A stretch of DNA of 64,000 bases. It comes from Acidobacteriaceae bacterium. GTDB lineage: Bacteria; Acidobacteriota; Terriglobia; Terriglobales; Acidobacteriaceae. Of this stretch, positions 8,369 through 18,347 are shown one piece after another; the first letter of the stretch is position 1, and every line of letters starts with the position of its first letter. Location of the stretch: the NCBI GenBank assembly GCA_025355385.1, contig JANXZS010000083.1:1-64000 (forward strand). Reading direction: 5' to 3'. Made by a program: the position numbers and the translations under genes. Below the pieces are notes generated by a model. That model was not told where the DNA came from. It did not search any database and saw only the letters and a list, made by a program, of their open reading frames with translations.

Positions 8369-9715
8369 ATGTCGATAGTTAAGGATGGTGGTCAAGATAC
8401 CGCTCCCGGTTCGAGGATTCTGCCCGCCACGGGAAAGCTAGGAGTTATGGTCGTCGGTCTGGGAGCCGTCGCGACCACACTGATCGCCGGCGTTGAAGCC
8501 GTTCGCAGAGGCATCGCCAAGCCAATTGGATCCATCACCCAGATGGGCACGATTCGCCTCGGCAAGCGTACCGATTCGTGCACCCCGCTGATCCATGACT
8601 TCGTGCCTTTAGCCAAGCTTGAGGATGTAATCTTCACCGGATGGGACATCTTCGAAGACAATGTGTACGAGGCAGCCAGCAACGCCAAGGTCCTCGACAA
8701 GGACCTGCTGCAGCAGATTAAGCCCTTCCTCGAAACCATCAAACCCCTGCCTGCGGTTTTTGACCAGTACTACGTCAAGCGCCTGCAGGGCACCAATGTC
8801 AAGAAGGGCAAGAACAAGCGTGATCTGGCCGAGCAGGTTCGCGCCGACATTCGCGAATTCAAGAAGACGGTCGATCGCGTCGTCATGATCTGGTGCGGGT
8901 CTACTGAAATCTATCTTCAGCCGCAGGATGTGCACGCCTCTGTCGCGGCCTTCGAGAAGGGGCTGGACGAGAGCGATATCAACATTGCGCCCTCGATGAT
9001 CTACGCATACGCGGCGCTTTCCGAGGGAATTCCTTTCGCGAATGGAGCCCCCAATCTCACCGTCGACCTCCCAGTAATGCTAGAGCTATCCAGGAAGAAT
9101 TCGGCGCCAATCTGTGGCAAGGACTTCAAAACTGGTCAGACCCTGATCAAGACCGTGCTGTCGCCTGCCTTCAAGGCACGTATGCTGGGCGTCAGCGGAT
9201 GGTACTCAACCAACATCCTCGGCAATCGCGACGGAGAGGTTCTGGACGATCCCGAGTCATTTAAAACCAAGGAAGAGTCGAAGCTGGGCGTATTGGACTT
9301 CATTCTTCAACCCGATTTATATCCTGACCTCTACGGCAATATTTATCACAAAGTGCGCATTAACTATTACCCGCCACGTGGTGATAACAAAGAGGGTTGG
9401 GACAACATTGATATCTTCGGATGGCTCGGCTATCCGATGCAGATCAAGGTCGATTTTCTCTGTCGCGACTCCATTCTCGCTGCGCCGATTGCGCTTGATC
9501 TGATCCTATTTATGGATATGGCGAAGCGCACGCCCGAGCTGAAGGATCTGGGTATCCAGGAGTGGTTGAGCTTCTTCTTCAAGTCTCCGATGACGGTGCC
9601 CGGTCTTTATCCCGAACACGATCTGTTTATCCAGTCGATGAAGCTGAAGAATACGCTCCGGTACATCAAGGGTGAGCAGTTGATCACCCACCTGGGGCTG
9701 GAATACTACGATTGA
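8369..9715 (+). CDS. ino1: Inositol-3-phosphate synthase
   Basis: Converts glucose-6-phosphate to 1L-myo-inositol-3-phosphate with catalytic NAD, the entry to inositol lipids or compatible solutes. The 448-aa protein has an N-terminal Rossmann motif (GVMVVGLGAVATTLIAGV, about residues 27-44). Further family motifs are NIAPSMIYAYAALSEGIPFANGAP, cited here only by its start NIAPSMIYAY, and the catalytic-domain stretch GKDFKTGQTLIKTV with its conserved lysines. AGGAAGGATC precedes the ATG. It appears monocistronic, with about 310 bp of non-coding DNA after it. Confidence 0.94.
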   Translation: MSIVKDGGQDTAPGSRILPATGKLGVMVVGLGAVATTLIAGVEAVRRGIAKPIGSITQMGTIRLGKRTDSCTPLIHDFVPLAKLEDVIFTGWDIFEDNVYEAASNAKVLDKDLLQQIKPFLETIKPLPAVFDQYYVKRLQGTNVKKGKNKRDLAEQVRADIREFKKTVDRVVMIWCGSTEIYLQPQDVHASVAAFEKGLDESDINIAPSMIYAYAALSEGIPFANGAPNLTVDLPVMLELSRKNSAPICGKDFKTGQTLIKTVLSPAFKARMLGVSGWYSTNILGNRDGEVLDDPESFKTKEESKLGVLDFILQPDLYPDLYGNIYHKVRINYYPPRGDNKEGWDNIDIFGWLGYPMQIKVDFLCRDSILAAPIALDLILFMDMAKRTPELKDLGIQEWLSFFFKSPMTVPGLYPEHDLFIQSMKLKNTLRYIKGEQLITHLGLEYYD

Positions 9716-10026
9716 CGCTTGCCAGGAAGGGCAAGATCCACAACGGTTGACATTTACAGCAGGCGGCTAGTCGAACAGCTTGCCGTATTCCTTTCGCCCT
9801 TCGGCTCGGTTCGGGGGTGGGCTGACCAGCTCCGAAAAAGTTCCAGATTCCGCGCTGCTTTAGTGTGCCATCCAGAATCAAGGCGGCGGAGACAGACGAT
9901 CGGTGGGCGACCTTCGTTTTTTAGGAGCAGCAAATCGTACGCTCCGGTGAACCTAAAAGCTCGATATGAACGTCCAATGGGTAGGCTATTCCATCAGAGG
10001 CCAGGGTGGCGGTCGAGGTGACGCAG
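9716..10026. other. Intergenic region between ino1 and the M48 protease gene
   Basis: About 310 bp with no convincing gene. A weak CTTGCC/GGCAAG hairpin lies just after the ino1 stop (about 9719-9736) without a T-run. The downstream part presumably holds the protease promoter, but I see no clear -35/-10 pair. Confidence 0.4.
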
Positions 10027-11325
10027 ATGAGTCGACGCATAAGCTGGAGTCAGATTCCCTTACGCATGGCGGTAGTGGCGGGCTTGGTATTGGCTCCGCT
10101 GGCGGGTTGGTCAGCAGGCATTGGCTCGGCATCTCCCCAGACTTCTCCGCAGGCAACGGCAAGCCCATCAGCTACTACGGATGCTCCGCAGAGTACACCC
10201 TCGCCTTCAGCAACTCCGCCCAACGCGCCACAGGGTGTACCCCTCCCGGGGACTTCGAACGATCCCGCACCGGGAACCACCACGGCTCCGGGAGCCACCA
10301 CGAAGCCTCCGCAGGCACCCAGCCAACCAGCAGCATCCGATCCACCGGCTACGAGTTCTGCGCCGAGTTCATCCGCAGCGGGGCAGGCTTCCTCAAAGGT
10401 GAAATCCGGGAGCATTCACGACGTCAATTCCGTGGGCAATCGGGACATCGGCGGCCGCGGTATGGGTAACTGGTATTCGACCGAAAGCGAAATCAAGATG
10501 GGCAAGGGATACGCGATGGAGCTCGAAAAGAGCACTCGCCTGATTACCGATCCTGTCGTGACTGAATACATCAATCGTATTGGGCAGAACCTGGTAAAAA
10601 ACTCCGACGCGAAGGTGCCTTTCACGATCAAGGTCATCGATTCCGACGAGATCAACGCCATGGCGCTGCCCGGCGGCTTCTTCTACGTTAATTCCGGTCT
10701 GGTTCTTGCCGCCGATGAAGAGGCGGAGTTGGCAGGTGTGATGGCGCACGAGATCGCCCACGTCGCGGCGCATCATGCTGCCCGCGAACAGACTCGCTCC
10801 AACTACGCGCAACTAGGGTCGATCCCCCTGATCTTTGTGGGTGGATGGCTGGGCTACGGACTGTACGAGGCGGCCTCGGTCGGCGTGCCGCTGACCTTCC
10901 TTCACTTCTCCCGCGAGTTTGAGTCGCAAGCGGACTATCTGGGAGTCGAATATCTATACCGCGCAGGCTACGATCCTCAGGCCTTCATCTCTTTCTTTGA
11001 GAAGATCCAGAATTTGGAGAAGCAGAAGCCTGGCGCGGTTTCCAAGGCATTTTCCACCCACCCGCAGACTCCCGACCGCATAGCGCACTCGCAGGAGGAG
11101 ATCTCTAAAATTCTGCCATCGCGTGACGAGTACGTGGTGACAACTTCAGAATTCGATGAGGTGAAGGCTAGGCTGGCGCGCATTGAAAACAAGCGCAAGC
11201 TGAACGATACCAAGGATGGAAAGAAGCCGACTTTGCGCCGCGCCAGTTCCACTCCGGACAGCACAAATTCAGATCCCGCACAGCAAGGCGACGACAGGCC
11301 GACCCTGCAACGCCGCGATAATTAG
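10027..11325 (+). CDS. Exported M48-family zinc metalloprotease
   Basis: A 432-aa secreted peptidase of the M48/BepA-like group. The N-terminus has a signal peptide (RMAVVAGLVLAPLAGWSAG) followed by about 90 residues rich in Pro, Ser, Thr and Ala, probably a flexible linker. The catalytic HEIAH lies near residue 241 in a region beginning GVMAHEIAHVAAHHAA; the third zinc ligand is the Glu of SREFESQADYLG near residue 297. This is the outer-membrane quality-control protease pattern, but I see no TPR domain of full BepA type. The ATG at 10027 follows GAGGTGACGCAG. The linker is unusually long for the family. Confidence 0.92.
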   Translation: MSRRISWSQIPLRMAVVAGLVLAPLAGWSAGIGSASPQTSPQATASPSATTDAPQSTPSPSATPPNAPQGVPLPGTSNDPAPGTTTAPGATTKPPQAPSQPAASDPPATSSAPSSSAAGQASSKVKSGSIHDVNSVGNRDIGGRGMGNWYSTESEIKMGKGYAMELEKSTRLITDPVVTEYINRIGQNLVKNSDAKVPFTIKVIDSDEINAMALPGGFFYVNSGLVLAADEEAELAGVMAHEIAHVAAHHAAREQTRSNYAQLGSIPLIFVGGWLGYGLYEAASVGVPLTFLHFSREFESQADYLGVEYLYRAGYDPQAFISFFEKIQNLEKQKPGAVSKAFSTHPQTPDRIAHSQEEISKILPSRDEYVVTTSEFDEVKARLARIENKRKLNDTKDGKKPTLRRASSTPDSTNSDPAQQGDDRPTLQRRDN

Positions 11326-11620
11326 AGCGCTTGCTTGGACGTGATTAGGTTGGGAATAGGGAAGTGGGCATTTTCTAACAGAAGATGCCGCTCCGGGACT
11401 GCCCGAGCATCTAAAAGTGGGCGAAAGCCATTCTTAAGATCGGGTGGCCTTTCTGCCGCCCGAAACCCCACAAGCCATGGATCTAAATCGATTTATCTAA
11501 TCTATTTTATAACCACGTTACAGGATCTCTATGGTGTTGATAATGGGCTGTTTAGGCGTGCTGCGCTGCCGGTGAGTGGGCTTGACTGAGCGCGAAGTTT
11601 GCAGCTTTCCAGTACCATGA
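11326..11620. other. Intergenic region upstream of the DUF5916 gene
   Basis: 295 bp without a recognisable gene. It turns AT-rich near 11490-11520 (ATCTATTTTATAACC), a likely promoter zone for the following gene. The perfect palindrome TGAAAGGCCTTTCA at 11622-11635 overlaps that gene's start. Confidence 0.35.
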
Positions 11621-14038
11621 ATGAAAGGCCTTTCATTGGAGTTTGCTTTGCGGTATCGATCGCTCCTCTTGGGTGTCGCCTGTTCGATTGCTGCGTTCTG
11701 CAGTTGCACAACAACCAGCGCTGCAAATCGAGCGCCGGGCAAACTGGAGACAAGTCTTCCGGCTGACCTGTCCACCGCTCCGCCGGTGATGCCCAATGCC
11801 GTCCCGGAGGCTCCCACGATGAGTGTGCCGGTCCTCTCATCCGCTCCCCGCCTTGAGGACTTTCTTGACACGGACGTCCATTCTCCCGTGTCTCGCAACA
11901 TGCTGAACATCAGCGGATTCGTGCAGCGCTATCCCTTGGATGGAAGGCCCGTATCCGAGGAGACGACTGCTTATGTAGGATCAACGCCGCGCTATCTGTA
12001 TATTGCTTTCGTCTGCAAGGATCGCAACCCCAAGCTAATCCGCGCGCACCTGAAGCGGCACGACTCCATCGGCGACGATGACTTCGTTGAAGTCACGCTC
12101 GACACTTTCCGGGATCGACGGCGTGCATTTGTTTTTCAATCCAACGCGCTCGGTACCCAAGCCGATGCACTCTACAGCGAGCAGACCGGCGCGGACTACT
12201 CGTTCGATACCGTCTGGGATTCCTGGGGCAGGCTGACACCCTCGGGGTACGTGGTGTTGATGAGGATCCCGTTTGCCAGCCTGCGCTTCAGCCAGACTGC
12301 GATGTTGGGTCAACCGCGCATCTGGGGAATCGTTCTGCAGCGCGCGATTTCACACGAAAACGAAAATGCTTTCTGGCCCCAGATCAAACGTGAGATCGCT
12401 GGTCGATTGACGCAGGATGCGCCGATCAGCGGATTTGCCGACGTCCAGCGTGGGCACAACATGCAGATTGAGCCGTATTTCCTGGCGCGCAGCGCTCGCA
12501 CGCTCAACACGGCAGATAGCCAGAACCCCTACTTCAGCAATAAGCACCTGCAAGGCTTCACCGGGCTGGATACCAAAATCGTGTTGCGCGACAGCCTCGT
12601 CCTCGACACGACATACAATCCTGACTTCAGCCAGGTGGATGTTAATGATCCGGCACCTCCCAATCAGCGCTTCCAGCCGTTTTTCCACGAGCAGCGGCCT
12701 TTCTTCCTCGAAAACAGCAGTTACTTCTCTTCGCCCATCAATCTGTACTACACCAATCACATAGTGGCGCCGGAGTTTGGCGAGCGGCTCACAGGGAAGT
12801 TAGGTCCGTGGGCCGCGGGAATTCTGGATGTCGATGATCGCAAACCAGGTCAGGACGCTCCCGCGGGCAGCCCGGAACGCGGCACGCGCGCCCGCTTCGA
12901 CGTGGCGCGCCTAAGTCGCGACCTCGGCCAGCAGTCCAGCGCTGGCATCATCTATGCCGACCACGAGTACCTGAACACGTACAACCGGGCAGGCGGAGTG
13001 GACTACCGCTATCGATTCAAGGAACGCTGGACGATGACCGGACAAGCGATTGCTAGCGGCACGAAAAACTCCGATACCAGCACCCAGAGCGGCCAGTCCT
13101 ACGTGCAGTCGGTGAGCTACTCCGACGCGCACGTCAATTACTGGACTTCATACAACGACACCAGCCCCGGATTCCTGACAAAAACCGGCTTCTTCCGGCG
13201 CCCGGATATACGCGAAGTGAGTGGCGAATTGTTCTATAACTTCCGACCCAATAAGAAGGGCATTCTGTCGCATGGACCGTCGCTTTTCTCCGAGCGAACA
13301 TGGGATCACAGTGGACTCCCCCTCGATCAGTATTCGGATTTCACCTACAACTTTCAAATGACTCACCGCACCTCCCTCTCCCCGTTCGTGGAGGTAGGGG
13401 AGGAACGACTTCGCCCGTCGGATTACGCGGCTTTGCCCGCCGACGTGCAATACCACGAAGATGCAGTTGGGTTGAGCTTTTATACCTCGCCAGTCCAGCA
13501 GCTTGCGGTGGGCTTCACCGGCTATACCGGAAAGGCGGTGAACTATTATCCGGCGGTCAACCAAGGGCCGTCGCCGGTGGATGTGGATTCAACCGACCTT
13601 AGTGTTGAACTGAAGCCAACCGTGGGTCTCGACCTGCAGAGTCGTTATGAATTCGATCACTTTACCGACCCATCTTCCGGCGCCCTTGCTTATGACAGCC
13701 ATCTGCTGGTGACACGATGGAACCTGCAGATGAACAAGGCTTTATCTTTCCGCGTGATCGGCGAGTATCTTTCAACGATCCCGAACGATAAGTTCACCGA
13801 TCTGCCGAATACGAGAGACATTTTCGCTAATGCCTTGTTGAAGTATGAGCCGCACCCCGGCACGGCGGTTTATCTTGGCTACACCACCAACTTCCAGAAC
13901 CTGGACTCGGCCCTCTGCGATCGCGAATCCGATGGGAGGTGCAATCCCAGCGGCGCAATCCTGCCGCGCACCAACACCTCGATGCTCAACGACAGCCGCA
14001 CTCTCTATCTAAAGATGAATTACCTGTTTCGCTTCTAG
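11621..14038 (+). CDS. DUF5916 exported protein: CBM9-like N-domain plus outer-membrane barrel
   Basis: An 805-aa exported protein. A signal peptide (LLLGVACSIAAFCSC) is followed at about residues 100-240 by a CBM9-like fold with YIAFVCKDRNPKLIRAHL and DDFVEVTLDTFRDRRRAFVF. The rest matches the DUF5916 barrel: DTTYNPDFSQVDVNDPAPPN, then NQRFQPFFHEQRPFFLENS, then alternating aromatic strands ending in YLKMNYLFRF with a terminal Phe typical of Bam-assembled proteins. DUF5916 proteins are common in Bacteroidota and Acidobacteriota and have no established substrate. The start at 11621 has no strong RBS; a nearby TTG at 11636 is an alternative. Monocistronic. Confidence 0.85.
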   Translation: MKGLSLEFALRYRSLLLGVACSIAAFCSCTTTSAANRAPGKLETSLPADLSTAPPVMPNAVPEAPTMSVPVLSSAPRLEDFLDTDVHSPVSRNMLNISGFVQRYPLDGRPVSEETTAYVGSTPRYLYIAFVCKDRNPKLIRAHLKRHDSIGDDDFVEVTLDTFRDRRRAFVFQSNALGTQADALYSEQTGADYSFDTVWDSWGRLTPSGYVVLMRIPFASLRFSQTAMLGQPRIWGIVLQRAISHENENAFWPQIKREIAGRLTQDAPISGFADVQRGHNMQIEPYFLARSARTLNTADSQNPYFSNKHLQGFTGLDTKIVLRDSLVLDTTYNPDFSQVDVNDPAPPNQRFQPFFHEQRPFFLENSSYFSSPINLYYTNHIVAPEFGERLTGKLGPWAAGILDVDDRKPGQDAPAGSPERGTRARFDVARLSRDLGQQSSAGIIYADHEYLNTYNRAGGVDYRYRFKERWTMTGQAIASGTKNSDTSTQSGQSYVQSVSYSDAHVNYWTSYNDTSPGFLTKTGFFRRPDIREVSGELFYNFRPNKKGILSHGPSLFSERTWDHSGLPLDQYSDFTYNFQMTHRTSLSPFVEVGEERLRPSDYAALPADVQYHEDAVGLSFYTSPVQQLAVGFTGYTGKAVNYYPAVNQGPSPVDVDSTDLSVELKPTVGLDLQSRYEFDHFTDPSSGALAYDSHLLVTRWNLQMNKALSFRVIGEYLSTIPNDKFTDLPNTRDIFANALLKYEPHPGTAVYLGYTTNFQNLDSALCDRESDGRCNPSGAILPRTNTSMLNDSRTLYLKMNYLFRF

Positions 14039-14158
14039 ATCATTTCCGATGGCGAGGCTGCCGTACGGTAGCGAAACTCCTCTATGATGGTTGGTCATCA
14101 TAAACTCAATCATGCCGCTCTCGCGACTTTTTGTCCCTGGTTGACCGGCGGCTCAAGA

Positions 14159-15667
14159 ATGGAAAAGATACCCATGCAGTGTCTGAAGAATGGGAAGTGC
14201 CTGCTGGTCGTCGCAGTGCTGGTGTCGCTTTCAGCGACCGCTGCTCTGTCCGAAGCGAAGCTGCCGTCGATATACGCCGATCACATGGTGGTGCAGCGGG
14301 ACGTGGCGGTAGTTGTGCGCGGGAGTGCGAACCCGGCGGAAGCTGTCTCTGTGACGTTTCGCGGGGCTACACGGAAGGCTGTTGCTGACCGGTTTGGATT
14401 GTGGGAAGTGGGGTTGCCGTCGGGTGTCGCCGGGGGTCCATTCACCATGGAGGTGACCGCCAGCAACACGGTTACCTTTTCCGACGTCCTGGTGGGCGAT
14501 GTATGGGTGGCTTCGGGACAATCCAACATGGAGTTCCCGATGAGCAAGGTGATCCATGCTGCGGAGGAGTTGAAGACCGCGGACCGTCCCAATATCCGGC
14601 TGTTTCACGTCGATAAGGCTGCATCGCAATATGCGCTGGACGATGTAGCGGCGAAGGCTTGGGTGGCATGCACGCCGGAGACAATTGTGGATTTCTCTGC
14701 GGTGGCCTTCTTCTTCGCCAAGCATATTCAAGACGATCAGAAAGTGCCGTTAGGGTTGATTGAGGCGGATTGGGGAGGAACTCCAGCGGAAGCGTGGACG
14801 AGTGTTCGGGCGCTTTCCGCGGATGCATCGCTGATGCCGGTCTTCTCAGTTTGGGGGAAGATGACCGACGCACAGTCACACCGCATACTGGAATTGGACT
14901 ATGAGAAGCATGCGCGGGAGGCTGCGAAGGCGGAAGGCAAGCCGGATCCGAAGTTTAACTGGCACCCGGACATTCGCTCGTACGCTCCGGGCGAGTTATG
15001 GAACGCGATGATAGCACCGCTCACCCATTTCCCTATTCGCGGCGTGATCTGGTACCAGGGCGAAACGAATTCCGGGGTGGGGCGATCAAGCATCTATAGC
15101 AACCTGTTTCAAGCCATGATCCGGGACTGGCGGCATAGCTGGGGCGTGGGCGATTTCCCGTTCCTCTTCGTCCAGATCTCCAGCTTCCATTCTCCGGAGG
15201 AGAACTGGCCCGAGGCTCGGGACGCACAACGGCGAGCGCTGGCGCTGAAGAATACGGGGATGGTGGTAACGATCGATATTGGCAATCCCGACGATGTACA
15301 TCCAACCAACAAGCAAGATGTGGGTGCTCGACTGGCCTTGGCGGCGCGCGCCATTGCGTACGGAGAGACGCTGCAGTATTCGGGGCCGCTGTATCGGATG
15401 GTCTCTCCTGACGAAGGCGGGCTGCGAGTGTGGTTTGACCACAGCGCGGGTCTGATGGCGAAAGGCGGTGCGGCGAGGGGATTTGAGATTGCGGCTGCCG
15501 ACAGAAAGTTCGTCAGCGCGAAGGCCCGGATCGATGGGCAAGCGGTCATCGTTTCAAGCGAAGCGGTTGCGGAGCCCTTATATGTGCGGTACTCGTGGAG
15601 CGACGTACCTGATGGAAACCTGTATAACGCAGCGGGGCTGCCGGCTTCGCCCTTTGTCTCGGATTAA
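14159..15667 (+). CDS. Sialate O-acetylesterase-like SGNH hydrolase
   Basis: A 502-aa exported esterase of the SGNH/SASA family, which removes acetyl groups from sialic acids or hemicelluloses. A signal peptide (CLLVVAVLVSLSATAALSEA) is followed by LPSIYADHMVVQRDVAV, the usual N-terminal beta-domain. The nucleophile block is VWVASGQSNMEFPM, then GLIEADWGGTPAEAWTS and VIWYQGETNSG. The Asp/His block is IDIGNPDDVHPTNKQDVGAR. I chose the ATG at 14159; an earlier ATG at 14084 lies inside an inverted repeat (ATGATG-N6-CATCAT, 14084-14101). It is convergent with the lycopene-cyclase gene, with repeat copy 1 between them. Confidence 0.9.
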   Translation: MEKIPMQCLKNGKCLLVVAVLVSLSATAALSEAKLPSIYADHMVVQRDVAVVVRGSANPAEAVSVTFRGATRKAVADRFGLWEVGLPSGVAGGPFTMEVTASNTVTFSDVLVGDVWVASGQSNMEFPMSKVIHAAEELKTADRPNIRLFHVDKAASQYALDDVAAKAWVACTPETIVDFSAVAFFFAKHIQDDQKVPLGLIEADWGGTPAEAWTSVRALSADASLMPVFSVWGKMTDAQSHRILELDYEKHAREAAKAEGKPDPKFNWHPDIRSYAPGELWNAMIAPLTHFPIRGVIWYQGETNSGVGRSSIYSNLFQAMIRDWRHSWGVGDFPFLFVQISSFHSPEENWPEARDAQRRALALKNTGMVVTIDIGNPDDVHPTNKQDVGARLALAARAIAYGETLQYSGPLYRMVSPDEGGLRVWFDHSAGLMAKGGAARGFEIAAADRKFVSAKARIDGQAVIVSSEAVAEPLYVRYSWSDVPDGNLYNAAGLPASPFVSD

Positions 15668-15789
15668 GGGACTTTAGTCAGGTAGGTTGAAGCAGGACTG
15701 TCGGAGCAGCTTTGCATTTACAAGAGTCGCGCTTCGCTACTTGCGAATTTCGCAACCAACTCCGCACCCCATGGTACGGCTGTGTTGGC

Positions 15790-15905
15790 TAGAGCAGAAG
15801 CGGGGTTACTCTAAGGTGAGCCACAGCTCTCTGCAGGCATTTACATCAAGAAAATGCCTACATCGCTAACGCTGGATACATCACACTATCCCTGCTTCTG
15901 CTCTA
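15790..15905. repeat. Dispersed palindromic element, copy 1
   Basis: A 116-bp element bounded by TA and near-perfect terminal inverted repeats (TAGAGCAGAAGCGGGG and CCCTGCTTCTGCTCTA). Its centre contains a smaller hairpin (GGCATTT ... AAAATGCC). It is about 90% identical by eye to copy 2. It lies between two convergent genes, and its right end (CTA at 15903-15905) is the stop codon of the leftward lycopene-cyclase gene. It has no coding capacity; MITE- or REP-like behaviour is inferred. Confidence 0.85.
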
Positions 15906-16856
15906 GTGTCCCAGGAATGCATGCTTGGCTGGCCTGCCCGATGCCTGCCATAGCTTCACCACTTCAAACAGAATTGTGGTCGCGTATGTGACGGCGATCC
16001 ACAGGCACACTTCCTCAATGGGAAGACGCGACCACGCACCGATGCGCAATCCGATCATCTGGCGATCCTGAAAATTCCACCAGCCATAGGGCAGGGCCAG
16101 CGTTGCCTCCCACAGAAGACTGATCAACACGACGATAAAGACAGTAAGGCTGAATGCACGCCAGTTGATGAATGGCCTCACCGTGGGCAAAAAGCTTGCG
16201 GAGGGTACCAGCGCAACGGCCACCAGAAATGTGAAGTAACCCGGGTAGCCCGCGGGATACATCGAGAACATTTTTTTGTACACCACTGCGACCGCGATGA
16301 GCAGAACTCCGACGATCATCGACTCAGGATGAAATCGCATTATCCGGGGAATCAATCTGGCCGCGGACGAATAATCGACCACGTTATATGCAGCCATCCA
16401 ATATTCATCCAGCCAGATATAGGTCAGAAGCACGCAGAGAAACCCGGTCAGGTAGAACACATATTCCTCGACGGGTACGGGGCCGCCGAGGGCTGGTGCA
16501 CCCACACCCAGGGTCGCTCCAGCATTACTGAACAGAAAAAAGCGTCGCGCGAAAAAGAAGTCAAGTCCCCAACCAACCGGCACCAGAATTCCGATAGTCC
16601 ACCAGAATGCCTTCTTAGGTACTTTCACTCCCTCGCGCGGGAGAAACCAGAAGCCAATCACCATAATAGGGACGATGAATAGCAGCAGGCTCAACGTGTA
16701 GCCATGCGGTGTTGGATTCGGGCTCGTAAGCTGCAGCGTTCCGGGAGCGCGGACCGTATGCAGTGTGATGGCGGCTGGCACCACGACCATGGCCAGCATG
16801 GCTGCTGCGACCCACGAACTTTTGCGCGGTGACGGAGAACTCCTGAGACCAAGCAT
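15903..16856 (-). CDS. Lycopene-cyclase-domain integral membrane protein
   Basis: A 317-aa polytopic protein built as two tandem lycopene cyclase (CrtYc/CrtYd, CarR-type) repeats. Each carries the diagnostic acidic motif: PVPVEEYVFYLTGFLCVLL near residue 127 and RLPIEEVCLWIAVTYATT near residue 277, the second after the family GWWNFQDRQMIGLRIGAW stretch. Such proteins cyclise lycopene ends to beta-ionone rings in the membrane. No phytoene synthase, desaturase or other carotenoid gene is visible nearby, so the substrate is unconfirmed. GGAGGTCTC precedes the ATG. The stop codon comes from repeat copy 1, so the last residues (about AFLGH) may have been altered by insertion. Confidence 0.8.
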   Translation of the reverse strand: MLGLRSSPSPRKSSWVAAAMLAMVVVPAAITLHTVRAPGTLQLTSPNPTPHGYTLSLLLFIVPIMVIGFWFLPREGVKVPKKAFWWTIGILVPVGWGLDFFFARRFFLFSNAGATLGVGAPALGGPVPVEEYVFYLTGFLCVLLTYIWLDEYWMAAYNVVDYSSAARLIPRIMRFHPESMIVGVLLIAVAVVYKKMFSMYPAGYPGYFTFLVAVALVPSASFLPTVRPFINWRAFSLTVFIVVLISLLWEATLALPYGWWNFQDRQMIGLRIGAWSRLPIEEVCLWIAVTYATTILFEVVKLWQASGRPAKHAFLGH

Positions 16857-16965
16857 GAGACCTCCAAAGAGTTGCGCGCAGTCTACTCAGGTTGCAGCAT
16901 TTCGCCAATGCAAATCTCTGCGATACCGCAGGAGGTGAGAAGTGCTTATGTTCAGCAACCAATAG

Positions 16966-18294
16966 TTACTCGGAATCTTTGATTGAGAAAGACTCGGCGG
17001 CCCGCAGGGCAAGGCCACGCGCAACGGAGGTGAACTCTTCTCCTGTTCGGATGCGAGCCTCGCTGAATCGCGTCTCGAAAATACCACGGACAGACGGGAC
17101 GAACGAACTTCCGCCGGTGAGAAAGACGCGGTCCACTTCGCGCACGTCTACGCCCGAGGCGTGGAAAAGGGAGTCGACGCAATGCTCAAGTGTCCGCAGA
17201 TCGTCTGCGATCCATCCTTCAAACTCGGCACGGGTGACGGCGATGCGAAGGTCCATGCTGCCGTCGCGGAAGCAGAACTCGGCAGCACTCGCGCGCGACA
17301 ACTCCATCTTGACGCGCTGAACGGCCTGGTGAAGCTGGTAGCCTAGATCTTCGTCGATCAGTGTAAGAAGCGCTTCAATCATCTCCGGCTGCAAGGCACG
17401 AACGCGAGCACTCTTGAGAATTTCCATTACGCTGCGAGTACGCAAAAACGAAAGGTAATGCCAGCGTTCGAGATTTGCATAAATCCAGGCTGGCACCGCT
17501 GGCAGAATCTTGTTAAGCGAGCGTGCGAAGGAGTCGGATCCCAGGGCGGGGGAGACAAGTTTGCGGATGATCTTCGAGTCGAAGGCATCCCCCGCCAAGC
17601 CCACACCGCTGCTGCCGAGTAGATCCTTCGGGGCGCGGCCACGGCGGCGTACGCCCGGTCCGACGTTGAGCAGCGAGAAATCGCTGGTGCCTCCCCCGAA
17701 GTCGCCGATCAGGATGAGTTCATCATGGTCGAGGGTGGACTCGTAAGCGTAGGCAGCAGCAACGGGCTCCATCTCGAACTCAACCTTTTCATAACCCGCC
17801 GTCTCGAGTGCCCTACGCAAGCGTGCTACGGCGTAAGTATCATCGTCTTCACTGTCCGCCCCGACGAAGCGCACGGGACGGCCCACCATGGCCTGTCGTA
17901 TGGGCGAGCCGAACTGCCGTTCCGCATGCAGGCGCAGGTCGGCCAGAATGCGTGAGATCAAGGCCTCAACCGTGTAGTGTCGGCCAAAGACTTCCGTACC
18001 GTTGAGGTAGCGGCTGGAGAGGTGCGATTTGAGAGATTGGATGAATCGGCCCTTATCGTCCGCCGCGAGGTACTGATCGATAGCAGCCTGCCCCGTCCAC
18101 GATCGTGTGTGTGCCCTCCCCGCCTTCCTGGTCTGATCCATGTACAGCACAGAGCGAGATGATGAAGTCATCCCTCCGTGAATGGGAAACTCGACCAGTT
18201 CGACACCGGAGTCTCCCTTTATCAGAGCCAGTGAACTGTTCGTCGTTCCGAAGTCGAGACCGATTGCCAGTCCCTGCCTTTGCGCCTGCTGCAT
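16966..18294 (-). CDS. YegD-like Hsp70-family ATPase
   Basis: A 442-aa protein with the Hsp70/actin ATPase fold. Phosphate 1 is GLAIGLDFGTTNSSLALI at the N-terminus, phosphate 2 is LILIGDFGGGTSDFSLLN near residue 195, and the adenosine motif is VDRVFLTGGSSFVPSVRGIF near residue 395. It ends soon after, so the DnaK substrate-binding domain and lid are absent, as in E. coli YegD (about 450 aa), whose role is not well defined. No DnaJ or GrpE partner is nearby. The start follows a weak purine stretch (AGTCAGG). Confidence 0.9.
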   Translation of the reverse strand: MQQAQRQGLAIGLDFGTTNSSLALIKGDSGVELVEFPIHGGMTSSSRSVLYMDQTRKAGRAHTRSWTGQAAIDQYLAADDKGRFIQSLKSHLSSRYLNGTEVFGRHYTVEALISRILADLRLHAERQFGSPIRQAMVGRPVRFVGADSEDDDTYAVARLRRALETAGYEKVEFEMEPVAAAYAYESTLDHDELILIGDFGGGTSDFSLLNVGPGVRRRGRAPKDLLGSSGVGLAGDAFDSKIIRKLVSPALGSDSFARSLNKILPAVPAWIYANLERWHYLSFLRTRSVMEILKSARVRALQPEMIEALLTLIDEDLGYQLHQAVQRVKMELSRASAAEFCFRDGSMDLRIAVTRAEFEGWIADDLRTLEHCVDSLFHASGVDVREVDRVFLTGGSSFVPSVRGIFETRFSEARIRTGEEFTSVARGLALRAAESFSIKDSE

Positions 18295-18347
18295 CCTGAC
18301 TATTATTCAGCATGCGAGCACAATTTGCTGAGGCTCAACGCCGTGGC

